Origin: Caecitellus pseudoparvulus | Lineage: Eukaryota; Bigyra: Bicosoecida | Direction: 5' to 3' | DNA: 64,000 bases | Assembly (NCBI GenBank): GCA_965644315.1 | Contig: CBFFRQ010000045.1 | Span: 24,093-88,092 of the forward strand | In this document: positions 19,068-31,000 of the stretch, piece by piece | Layout: each line of letters begins with the position of its first letter | Numbering within the stretch: the stretch's first letter is position 1 | Made by a program: the position numbers and the translations under genes | The notes under the pieces: generated by a model | What the model was told of the DNA's origin: nothing | The model's input: the letters and a program-made list of their open reading frames with translations, nothing else | The model's database searches: none

Positions 19068-21055
19068 CTATGCGCGGACACGTTCGAGGAGAAGGCCGAG
19101 CTTAGGTTCGCGCTTCGCGTACTCTCGCGCGAACTCACCGCCTTTGCTCCGCATCTTGGCACGGACGCGTCGGAGGAGAATAGTGAGGGCCTCCTCCTGG
19201 CCGCTGGCCTCCCCACCCCGCACGAGGGCCTGAACCTTCTCGCGTAGGCCTGGACAATCCTCGAGCGCATGTGTAGCGCACCTGGAAGAACAAGCCGTGC
19301 ACCAAACGAAAGTGCGCGGGTCGTCGGCACCGAGTGGGGACCCCCTTCCCGGGCCGGCCACGTCGGCCGAGCCTCGGGGGGGCCGGCGCCCGCCCCTGGT
19401 GCCCTCGGCCGGTTGTGCCTCGGACCGGCGAGGGCGGGGAGACGGTGGCGGGGGTGCCGAGTGTGCCGCCGCCCCTTCCACCGCTATTTGGTGCAGCAGA
19501 GCAGAACGAGAGCTGGGGGCGACGGGGAGAAGGAGCGCTGACTCTGTCCTGATGGAGTCGGCCCACATCGCCGCCAAGCGCGCATCCGAGTCGGGGATCC
19601 GCGAGGCGCGCTTGCTACCCGCCATCGCCACCAGGCCCTCCAATGCGATGGAGATCCAAACAATGAGCGAAAGCATCCTTCTCCAACCTCGCGTGTCCGC
19701 GAACATGAGACTGTCCGGGAGCAGCCAGACTGTGTCGAGCCATGCCCGGAGCATGTCCGCGGTGGTGCGACAGTCCAGAATCCTCCCCAGCAAGGACGCT
19801 AAGACGGACCGGCCCTTATAGCTGCCCATCATGACGCAGCGCAGCAGGGCGCCGCGTTCACAGCCGGCCCGCAGCACTTCTGTGTCCAGGACGACACGGA
19901 CGCCACCGTCCTCCCCCGCCACGAAGTCCGTGACCAGCATGAGCCCTTCGTCCATCGAAATCCCAGACGCGTCCAGGTCCGTCCCGTGTAAGGGGCGCTG
20001 TACCCAGTCTGGAAGCGTAGACAACGCGCGAGCGGGGGGGGCGGGCAGACCTGCGCATAAGAACGCACCGGTATCCATCGGGCCCGACGGCTTGGTCGGG
20101 CCGGTCCTGCAGAAGTCCAACATGCAAGCAGCTATTGGAGCGATTACCGACGCGCCCTGACGCTCCGGGAACACCCGACCCAATGCGGCGAGGAGCTGGC
20201 GCAACTCGTTGTCGTCGTCTCCGGGGTACGCGGCGACCCAGCGCCATGCGCCTAGCCTGAGCAAGACCGAATCCTGAGGGACGTCGGGAAAAGTACTCGC
20301 AATGCTGAGCGCTTCCGCCCCATCCGGCAGACCACCCGCGCCTGCCAGGGGCGGTGGCGCGACTTGGGGCGTGTCTGAGGATGCAGTGCCCCCTCCTCGA
20401 CACCGGCAGCCTCCGCGGTCGGCACGGAGGCCGGTTTCTCAACTTGCACATTGGCCGGTGTGCCAGCTGACTCCCAGCCCCGCCAACCTTCCTCCCCCTC
20501 GTTCCAAGGAAAGAAGGCCGGACGTTTTGCCGCTGGTTCATCCAACCAGCCGCTATCCTTGCAGTGCTGTTCCAGGTCCTCCACAGTTACCTCCGGGGGC
20601 AGCTGGCACGCCGTCTTCCAGGCGGCCAGCTTCTCGGGGGACCAGGTTCGCCAGCCCCGCTGGGGGTCACAAGCGAACCTGGCACAGGTCCGGACGGCCT
20701 GAGCGCGGTCCACGCCCTCCGGCAAGGTCTCGGGAGGAACCAGGAACAATGCAAGCGCCTCTTCAGGCGAGTGCGGCAGGGGGGCGGCCGAAGGCGCCGG
20801 AGCCGGCGCGCTAGCGCGCCGGCGGCTAGCCGCCCGCTCCACCGCCTCCATGAACCGCTCCTTCCCGTCCTCCCCCCCCAGGCGCCGCAGCCGATAGTGC
20901 TTCCCTACGGAACGCACATCGGCAAGGAGCGCCGAGGTCTGGACCCAGGTCCGTATGACCTCGACCTCGTACGACGCCACCAGGCCTTTCAGGGACGAGA
21001 ACCGGAGAAGGTCCTCGACCCTAGCCAGGGGGGGTAGCGGGGCAGGGGCGGCCAT
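19068..21055 (-). CDS. Gag-like frames of the retrotransposon (two overlapping frames)
   Basis: The first frame starts at an ATG at 21055 (MAAPAPLPPLARVEDLL) and ends at 20252. The second frame is open from about 20430 to the TAG at 19068 and has no ATG. Near its end it carries a Cys-rich patch (WCTACSSRCATHALEDC), a candidate zinc-binding element. The two frames read as one protein if the register slips by one base at the run of five G (plus-strand C at 20389-20393). That could be programmed -1 frameshifting, a mutation or an assembly error. The position upstream of RT and the Cys-rich tail suggest Gag; no sequence match was tested. Confidence 0.65.
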
Positions 21056-21058
21056 GGC

Positions 21059-21227
21059 AAAAGAAAAAGGAAGCGGGCGAAGTCAGGGAGGAAGGTTAGA
21101 GGGGGCATCGACGTGAGGGTCTGAGGATGGGAGGCGAGGTGAAGAGTGCGCCCCAGGCGACACTGCCCCGCCTCCCTCCCTGCAGAACCCCCGCTTGCCA
21201 CCCCCTGCGGGGGAGGCAACAGCAGTT
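21059..21227 (-). repeat. Element repeat B, terminal copy (B1)
   Basis: This is the 5'-terminal 169-bp repeat on the coding strand, identical by eye to 15435-15603. It ends three bases before the gag ATG at 21055 and abuts ankyrin copy 3 at GTT 21225-21227. Confidence 0.92.
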
Positions 21228-21373
21228 GTCTCATCGCTTGACAATCCTTCCAGACCCGCATCTGTACCACCACCACACCCCTCCAGCATGCTTAGCAGCA
21301 TGCCTGCATCCTCGCCATCACATGCAGCCTTCCATCGACCCACCACCGACTCTCCACTGCTACCATCAGCCAT
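21228..21373 (-). pseudogene. Ankyrin-repeat family protein, copy 3, 5' part (ank3)
   Basis: Starts at the ATG at 21373 (MADGSSGESVVGRW) and encodes the N-cap as far as SSDETT, where the retrotransposon begins. In uninterrupted copy 4 the same coding sequence continues directly into AGFVVACKTG, which places the break inside one codon region with no loss of host sequence. Confidence 0.88.
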
Positions 21374-21454
21374 GGCGTGGTGGATGCAGATTCCGCACCT
21401 GATTCCCTCTCGAAACAAACTCGCCTGCACAGCAGCACAGACAGCACCGCGCAG
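21374..21454 (-). promoter_or_regulatory. Conserved leader/promoter of ankyrin gene 3
   Basis: Read on the minus strand it has the CTGCTGTGCAGGCGAGTTTG block, a GAGAGGGAATCAGG stretch shared with copy 4, and TGCGGAATCTG (plus coordinates 21387-21397) before the ATG. The leader is intact although its gene is broken. Confidence 0.55.
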
Positions 21455-22057
21455 TATTGCGATTGAAAATGCATTCTGATGTAGTCTACAGTCTGCCGAT
21501 GTCGGCGTTGATTTTGACGCAACCAAGTAAATGTCACACCTGCCTGGAATCCGATGCTACCCACCCACACAACCTGTTTTTTGCCGGTCTCCACACCCTC
21601 ACCACCCCTTGCACGAAGGACCCCAATAGTCTCAGCAATGCTCCCTGCACAATGACCACAGCGCACAGACCCGCCACAGCCTCCTCCACATAAGCCGTCA
21701 ACCTACCACCGCCCAGGTCCTGCTGCAAATCGCCCGTGAGCTGCAGGGTGGGAGCCATGTGTATGACCACACGACTTGCACGGCCCGTCACTTCCCCCAC
21801 CGCCTTGCCACGGTCCTACCATGGTGTCTGTGCACACTTCCCACTTTCCAGGGGTGGCGCTCACGCCACAGCCCACAAGTCGTGCAAAACTCAAGTGCAT
21901 TGACTTGCTCACCTGCACAGGCCATGCCCGAGTTGACCGTGGTGGCGGCTGGCACAGTGCAGCATGAAGTGCAAACGTGCTTGGCCCCTCAGTGAGAGCT
22001 TGGAGCCTCCACATCTGAAGCCACCAGCGCTGAGCCGGTCTGTTGCCAAAGAAGTGT
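21455..22057. repeat. Spacer between ankyrin copies 3 and 4
   Basis: No supported gene. About 21700-21970 matches, in reverse complement, the spacer between copies 1 and 2. A minus frame at 21534-21800 contains a hydrophobic stretch (AGLCAVVIVQGALLRLLGSF) but lacks any recognised family and its counterpart near 10.2 kb has stops. Confidence 0.45.
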
Positions 22058-23107
22058 CTAGGCTGCGAAGGAAGCCCGCAGCATCAACATCGCCACACGA
22101 CCCCGACGAGTGCTGGTGCCGTGCCAGACAGCATCTTTGGCAGGCTGCACAGCCACTTCCCCTGCCTCAAAGCGCTCTTGCCGTGGGACAGCTCGATGGC
22201 CTGTGAGGCCCAGCAGCTCGCGCACCACATCTACGTGGCCATTCTCACAGGCAAGTCTGAAGCCGTACTCAGGCTCACCCTCAGGCCCAGCGTGCACGTC
22301 CACCTCACGATGCCCAGTCAGAGCCAGCAGCTCACGTACCACCTTCGCATGCCCATTCTCACAGGCAAATTGGAACCCAGCCTCTGGCGTGCCCTCGAAA
22401 CCCGTATGCACGTCCACCTCACGGTGGCCGGCCAAATTCAGCAGCTCGCGAACCACATCTGCATGCCCGTTCTCACAGGCAAACTGGAAGCCATACTCAG
22501 GATAGCCATCAAATCCAGCATGCACGTCCACCTCACGATCGCCTGTCAGAGCCAGCAGCTCGCGAACCACACCAAGGTGCCCATTCGCGCACGCGTATCG
22601 GAAGCCAGCCTCAGGCTCCCCTTCGGGTCCTGCGTGCACATCGACTTCACGATGCCCAGTCAGAGCCAGGAGCTCTCGAACAACGCCAAGTTGACCAAAC
22701 TGGCAAGCCCATTGAAAGCCAACATCTGGCCCGTCCCAATCTCGATTCCCCGCATGCACATCAACTTCACGATGCCCACTCAAAGCCAGCAGCTCGCGCA
22801 CCGCACCCAAATGGCCATTCTGACAGGCAAGTCGGAAGCCATACTCGGGATCTCCCGTTGGCCCAGTGTGCGCATCCACCGTCAGCTCCCCCTCCAACGC
22901 CAACAGCGCACGTAGCAGCCCAACATGCCCCGTCTTGCACGCGACCACAAAGCCAGCCGTTGTCTCATCGCTTGACAACCCTTCCAGACCCGCATCCGTA
23001 CCACCACCACACCCCTCCAGCATGCTCAGCAGCACATCTGCATCCTCGCCATCACATGCAGCCTTCCATCGACCCACCATCGACTCTCCACTGCTGCCAT
23101 CAGCCAT
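22058..23107 (-). CDS. Ankyrin-repeat family protein, copy 4 (ank4)
   Basis: A 349-residue intronless paralogue with N-cap MADGSSGESMVGRWKAAC, about seven repeats and C-cap GLTGHRAVPRQER followed by AVWHGTSTRRGR. Its first 60 residues are nearly identical to those of split copy 3, including the exact nucleotide site of the retrotransposon insertion (GTT at 22959-22961), so it serves as the empty-site reference. Repeats follow the consensus EAGFRFACENGHAxVVRELLALTGHREVDVHAG. Function unknown; a protein-binding scaffold is the expected role. Confidence 0.85.
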   Translation of the reverse strand: MADGSSGESMVGRWKAACDGEDADVLLSMLEGCGGGTDAGLEGLSSDETTAGFVVACKTGHVGLLRALLALEGELTVDAHTGPTGDPEYGFRLACQNGHLGAVRELLALSGHREVDVHAGNRDWDGPDVGFQWACQFGQLGVVRELLALTGHREVDVHAGPEGEPEAGFRYACANGHLGVVRELLALTGDREVDVHAGFDGYPEYGFQFACENGHADVVRELLNLAGHREVDVHTGFEGTPEAGFQFACENGHAKVVRELLALTGHREVDVHAGPEGEPEYGFRLACENGHVDVVRELLGLTGHRAVPRQERFEAGEVAVQPAKDAVWHGTSTRRGRVAMLMLRASFAA

Positions 23108-23522
23108 GGCGTGGTGGGTCCAGTTTCCGCACCTGATTCCCTCTCCAAACAAACTCGCCTGCACAGCAGCACAGGCGGCACAGCACAGTTTTACGAAAGC
23201 GCCTGCATCATTTTATTCAAGGGAAGCCGAAGACTTCAATGTTGCTTTTTGACGCAGCCAGCACAATCGCACACTTGCTTGGTCCGCATCGCTGCCTGGC
23301 ACGCTCGCGAGCGTGCAAACGGGCTCCAACACAGTGCTCAAAAGGCGACCTGGACCAACGTTGCCCAGCAACCGATCTAAACCATGACTTTAAAGGCCGC
23401 AAGCACGCACCAACAGACACCACGGCTCCCCAGCCGTTTCCAGCATCCCATACGCTATCTCGCTCTCCAATTCCACAAGTCACAAACTCATAGACGCAAT
23501 AAAGTGAGTGTACTTGTGAAAT
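23108..23522. promoter_or_regulatory. Leader of ankyrin gene 4 and tRNA 5' flank
   Basis: The first ~80 bp (23108-23188) are the conserved ankyrin leader on the minus strand, with CAGTTTCCGCA at 23121-23131. The rest up to the tRNA has no gene I can support. Confidence 0.5.
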
Positions 23523-23595
23523 ACCTTGCTAGCTCAGTTGGTAGAGCGTACGACTCTTAATCGTACGGTCACGGGATCGAGACCCGTGTGAGGTG
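23523..23595 (+). tRNA. tRNA-Lys (anticodon CTT)
   Basis: A 73-nt cloverleaf without intron. Acceptor ACCTTGC pairs with GTGAGGT (two G-T wobbles). The D arm starts TAGCTCAGTTGGTAGAGC and serves as the A box. The anticodon loop is CTCTTAA, reading CTT. The T arm is ACGGG-ATCGAGA-CCCGT, containing the B box. A run of six T at 23597-23602 directly downstream is a standard RNA polymerase III terminator. Confidence 0.96.
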
Positions 23596-23596
23596 C

Positions 23597-23602
23597 TTTT
23601 TT
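23597..23602 (+). terminator. RNA polymerase III terminator of tRNA-Lys
   Basis: Six consecutive T residues begin two bases after the discriminator base. Confidence 0.85.
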
Positions 23603-23704
23603 ACATGAAAAAATCTCCCGTTTTCGCTCTAAGTACGAGCTGCACCAGCTTCATGCGCGTTTGTGTTACAAGCTGTGCACTTTCCGCATGTATTTGATCG
23701 CTTT

Positions 23705-24337
23705 TTATGTTTTTTTGTCGCCAGTCGCTGTTCCTTCGCGCTTGTCCGGGGCAGGGGCAGGCGATCCGCTGCCACAACAGGTCGGCTGCGGAGATGCCTT
23801 CCGGCCCGCATACTGTGCGCCGAGCAGGAGGGCAGCTCCAGATATGGCGGCTGGTGCATGGAGGGAGTGTGGCACCAGGCAAGGCATAGCTGCGATGGCA
23901 CATGGTAGGTGGACAGCGGCGATCACGCCCATGCCTGTGAAGCCCGCTGCAGTCAGCACGCCCTGGCCGTGAGCCTTGTGCAAGCGGGCCAGAGACCACG
24001 CCCCAAAAGGGAGCACCAGTCCGAGGCTGCTGTACATGACCACCTCGTGGGCGGCAGCTTCGAGGCCTGGCGGTGCGAGGCTGCCGAGGACTGGCAGTGC
24101 GGCTGTCAGAGCCGGCAGCACTGTGCAGTTGACAGCGCACAGGGTGGCGGCAGCGGAGGCCAGCCCATCGACCTTATCGGGGCTCGCCTGGCTGGCGAAG
24201 TTGCTGCGTTGCCTGGTGTGCGTCGGGTGCGGGAGCAATTGCTTGCCCAGCGTCCCCGGCACAGCGTGCACCAGCACACTGCGCACTCGCTGCCGTGCCG
24301 CCCCCCGCGCCAGCCTGGAAAATGAGATAGGGTTCAT
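23705..24337 (-). CDS. MerC-like four-helix membrane protein, organelle-targeted
   Basis: A 210-residue intronless frame from the ATG at 24337. The first ~50 residues are Arg-, Ser- and Ala-rich (MNPISFSRLARGAARQRVRS) like a mitochondrial presequence. About four hydrophobic helices follow. Helix 1 holds LCAVNCTVLPALTAALPVLG, whose paired Cys (CxxxC) matches the metal-binding motif of the MerC family of small membrane transporters. A conserved-type HEVVMYSSLGLVLPFGAW segment follows. The tail is hydrophilic and includes adjacent Cys (PTCCGSG). MerC proteins in bacteria take up mercuric ions; eukaryotic homologues are mostly uncharacterised, so metal transport is inferred. Confidence 0.7.
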   Translation of the reverse strand: MNPISFSRLARGAARQRVRSVLVHAVPGTLGKQLLPHPTHTRQRSNFASQASPDKVDGLASAAATLCAVNCTVLPALTAALPVLGSLAPPGLEAAAHEVVMYSSLGLVLPFGAWSLARLHKAHGQGVLTAAGFTGMGVIAAVHLPCAIAAMPCLVPHSLHAPAAISGAALLLGAQYAGRKASPQPTCCGSGSPAPAPDKREGTATGDKKT

Positions 24338-24671
24338 GCCAGTAGTGTGCTTCCGGCCTAGACCCTGACCAGTTCACCGGGCAGCCTCGTGGCTGCAGCG
24401 CTTGTATTCCCACGCACACCGCCGCCGATGCCGCACAGCACCAGACTCTTCAGCACGCGTCCCTGACAGCACCAACACCCGTTCCGTAACGTACACGCGA
24501 TTCGGACCATATGGAGAAAGTGTGAGCGGGCGTGAATTTTTATTCGTGTTGCGTTTTGTGGCGTTCACTGCACTGTGCTTGTTTGCCGACCCTCGGCGAA
24601 ATGTACGCCTCCACACTTGCAAGCGCGACAATGTGCGGAGGAAAGACCGATGCCCGCAATAAAACCCACCA
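24338..24671. promoter_or_regulatory. Divergent intergenic region, MerC-like protein and SRPK
   Basis: This 334-bp region separates two start codons on opposite strands. No supported coding sequence is present. Confidence 0.35.
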
Positions 24672-27118
<2,447 letters not shown>

Positions 27119-27639
27119 GCCCTGTCCTTGGGGCTCGCATCGAACGGCAGCCAATTCACGTTCAAGTCGCTTTGGACTGCTGGCTGCGTGTCCTCCGTAG
27201 TCGGCAGAGGAGCGCTAGCAGGCGCTGCCAAAGTAAGGAGTCCTTCATCTGGTGCTGGGGGCGTTGATGGTGTGCTTTCTGAATGCGAAGTTTGTGCTGG
27301 GCCTTCACGGTTATCATGGACAAACAGGTGCAGGTGCTGTGCCGGGCCACAGGCCAACGCGGCGCTCACTGCCAGCAGAACTGCTGCGCAGGCAACTGGA
27401 CGAAGGTGTACCCTGGCAATCCGGGTGGTTGCCTCGCCCCAACCACGTTTTGGGGAGCTCTTGGGGGTGCTGGACCTGCCGTGCTTGCTGGCGGATTTTG
27501 AGACAGCAACAGTGGCGCTCTGTGTCACTCTGCTCGAACGCAGCAGGTCTTCGGCCCTGGTAAAGAATCGCCACGGGCGGCCGGGCAAAGATTCAGCACT
27601 CTCAACTGATGCAGACTTCCCGTGCCCTGGCTCCGTCAT

Positions 27640-28046
27640 GGTGAGCGCTTCAGGTGGTGGGAATGGAGCCAGCGAATGACTCTGGCGGTCCGGCGCTGAT
27701 GCTCCTGCGTAGCCTGCAAACGCTCAACTGCAGTGGGCTGCGACGATATTCGTGCATCAATGAAGTGTAAAGATGGGCAAGTGCTCTGCATCTTTGCCAT
27801 GAACTTCATTTTGCGTGCATTGCCTTGGCGCTTTGCAACCCAGCCACTTGGCCTTCTCCGCAGCTGGCCATGCCGGAGGTGGCACCTGAGGCCGACGCAT
27901 ACATCTCAAGGAATGTACAATTGCGCAACTCGCACTGGCAGGGCCACCGTGTCCCAGCTTGTCTGCACTGCCGCCTGGCACACCCTCCGGCAACTTGCCA
28001 CACACTTTGCGCCAAGCCAGAGAAGCGTGCTGGCTCCACGCCCAAC
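27640..28046. promoter_or_regulatory. Region upstream of the kinesin gene
   Basis: This 407-bp stretch shows no supported gene. It presumably holds the kinesin promoter and leader. Confidence 0.3.
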
Positions 28047-31000
28047 ATGGCTGCAGGACCTGCCACGGTGGAGGACAAAGTGAAGGTTGCTGTGAGGGTT
28101 CGGCCACTGCTGGGTGCCGAGGCGGGAAGTGACGCAGCATGGCAGGTGAAGGGCAGCAGCATCGAAGGCGCGGGGCGTGGTGGGCGCTTCGAGTTCGGTG
28201 CGTGCCTTGCCGCCGGCTGGGCTGCGCTTCGCCTCATCTGCATGGGCTCGCTGCGCTGTGTTTGTAGAGCACGTGTTTGACTCTGACCAGGACACTGCCA
28301 GTGTCTTTGACGCCATCGGCTCGGAAATCGTCGACGGCACGCTTGCGGGATTTGACGGTTAGTGCCGCAACGGACGCTGACACAGGGAGGCCTGCCACAC
28401 GAAACGGGGCGCGACGCCGCAGGCACAATCTTTGCATATGGCCAGACAGCATCTGGCAAGACGCACACTATGATGGGTGCGTGGCGGCATCGCCTCTGTG
28501 TCGCTGCACGCCGAGCACTCACCACCACACACGCGTCCCGCCACGGCAGGTGACGAGGGGTGCCCAGGCATCATCCCTCACGCAGTGCGGCGCATCATGC
28601 AGGCCATCCAAGCCGACGCGGACCGCATGTTCCTTGTGCGGTGCTCCTTCCTCGAGCTGTACAACGAGGAGCTGCGGGACTTGGCCCAGGAAGGCACGCC
28701 TTCCGTGCGCCTGCGCATCCATCCCAAGGTGAGGCGGCCGCCGGCCCTGCGCTGCCACCGCGCGCCACGTCCACGCCACCCGCATCGCCGCAGACAGGAG
28801 TCTTTGTGGACGGCGCACAGTGGGTGTCAGTGCGCAGTGAGCAGGAGGTGCTGGCCCTGGTGCAGGCTTGCTCGGCTCGCCGGGCTGTCGCTGCGACAGA
28901 CATGAACGCGCGATCCAGCCGCAGCCACAGCATCCTGACACTAGAAGTGTCCAGCTCCCTCCAGCACGACGCAGCAGGCACGGGGGGCACCCTCTTCGCC
29001 AAGCTGAACCTGGTGGACTTGGCGGGGTCGGAGTCTGTGCGGGTGACAGGGGCAGCTGGCGCCCGCCTGAAGGAGGGTGCCGCCATCAACCGCTCCCTGC
29101 TCACCCTCAGCCGCATCATCAGCATGGTGTCCACGGGCGCCACGTCAGGCTTCATCCCCTTCCGCGAGAGCCGCCTGACGCACCTGCTGGAGCCCTCCCT
29201 GCGAGGCCAGTGCCGCACCGCCGTCATCTGCTGCATGTCCCCTGCGCCGGCGTACGTGGAGGAGAGTCGCAGCACGCTGCAGTTCGCGACGTCCGCCAAG
29301 GCCATCACGACGCGGGCGACGCGCACGGAGGTGGTGGACGACTCCACCCGCATCGCACGCATGGCCAAGGAGATCGCTGCGCTCAAGTCCCAGCTGGCGG
29401 CAGCCACCAGCGACTCCGCCAGCACTGGCACCGGCGGCGGCCACAACGAAGAACAGAAGCACCGCCTGGCCACCCTGCTGCAGGAGTTGATTGTGGGAGG
29501 CGGCACGCACGCCGCCAGTGCTGGTGGGGCACCTCCCCTGCAGCCCGCCACGGCCCGTGGTCGCACCGTGCTGGATGTGGCTCGTCTGAACCAGCGAGGG
29601 CGGGTGGGTCGCGCACGAGAGACATGGTGCCCCTCCATGGCCTCTGACAGTGCTGCTGTCGCTGCGCTGGAGGCGTTCCGGGCGCCGGCACGACAGGCTG
29701 GCGGCAGCCCCGCCCACACGTCATTCCACAGTGGCAGCTCCCCACTGCACTCGCCCGGCGTGCGAAGCAGCGTCAGTGCATCACGCCTGAGCAGTGGCGG
29801 GTGCAGCACTGCCAGTGGCATGAGCAGCGCCAGCACCGCCTCCGCGGGGACTGTGGATGAGGACGGCGCACTGCAGATGGAGCTGCACACGGCACGTGCA
29901 GAGGCTGCGGCGCTGCGTGCTGAGGCTGCCGCCACAGCTGAGCACCTGGAGCGTCTGCTGGCGGCAGAGGAGGAGGCGGAAGACACCATCCAAGAGCTGA
30001 AGCGCAGCCTGCTGGCGGCGGAGACAGCGGCGGAGGGCGCTGGTGAGCTGCGTGAGGCGTTGGACGTCGCCCTGGGCCGCGCGGAGGCGGCAGAGGCGGC
30101 CAGTGCAGCCCTGCAGCAACAAGTGGCCACTGCTGCAGCGAGCGTGGAGGCGGCGGAGGAGGAGGCAGATGCCTGGCGCCGCCGGGCAGAGGCCGCTGAG
30201 AGCGCTGCAGCTCGGCGTGTGGAGGACAGCGCCGCGACAGCTGCTGCGCACCGCCGGCGTGTGGCGGAGCTGGAGCAGCAGGTGGCCGCCCTGTCTGATG
30301 CGTTGAGCACGTCCCAGGCCAGCCTGTCCACGGCGCAGGCGCGTGTGGCGAAGCTGGACAAGGTGAAGATGACGCGAGCACACCTGGACACCATGGCCCG
30401 GCTCAAGGCTGACAAGCAGCGGTACAAAGCACTTGCCAAGCAATTGCAGGAGCAGCTGGAGGACGCCGCGGCGGGTGCCGCAGCGTCCCCTGATGTGGCG
30501 GCCTTGCAAGCGCAGACGGCAGCGGCAGAGGAGGCTGGCGCAGCGGCGGCGGCAGAGGCGGAAGCAGCAGCAGAGGAGGCTGCCGCGGCAGCACGCCGGG
30601 CGGACGCCGCCACTGCGGAAGCGGCTGCGGTGCGGGGCGAGATGGAGAGCCAGACAGCTGCCCTGGCGGCACTGCAGGTGGAGGTGGCAGCTCTGGTGGC
30701 GGCGGCAGGGGGCGCTGCACAGCACGGCCTGGACACGGGGGGACTGCCCCAGGATGCCGCCACCAGCGTGGACAGTGCCACACGCGGCGTGCGCGCCGCC
30801 TCTGCGCTGTGTGGCGCCCTGCTCAAGCGCCTGCAGGACGCCGCTGCGGAGAAAGACAGCAACACGGCACGCCTGGTGCGCCTGGCTCAGGCTGGGCGAG
30901 CAGCGGATGCAGCGGTGGAGGCGGCTCAGGCGCGTGCGAAGGAGGCGGCTGCCGAGGCGGAACAGGCACGAGCCACTGCTGCAGACCTGACGCAGCAGCT

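Larger units (their letters stand above)
15250..21227 (-). mobile_element. Tyrosine-recombinase retrotransposon with split direct repeats (Ngaro/PAT-like)
   Basis: About 5.97 kb, read on the minus strand in the order B1 - gag-like frames - reverse transcriptase/RNase H - tyrosine recombinase - A1 - B2 - A2. Repeats A (167 bp) and B (169 bp) are each present twice and look identical. This split direct repeat layout, together with RT, RNase H and a tyrosine recombinase in place of a DDE integrase, defines the Ngaro/PAT branch of DIRS-like elements. No protease, methyltransferase or SGNH hydrolase frame is seen. It sits inside ankyrin copy 3 with only the trinucleotide GTT shared at both ends (15250-15252 and 21225-21227) and no longer target duplication. 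Confidence 0.92.

Noticed and set aside
28595-30865. A 756-codon frame antisense to the kinesin, and a second at 29781-31394
   Set aside because: The sense strand encodes a complete kinesin motor and an Ala-rich coiled coil; GCN-rich codons keep the antisense frames free of stops.
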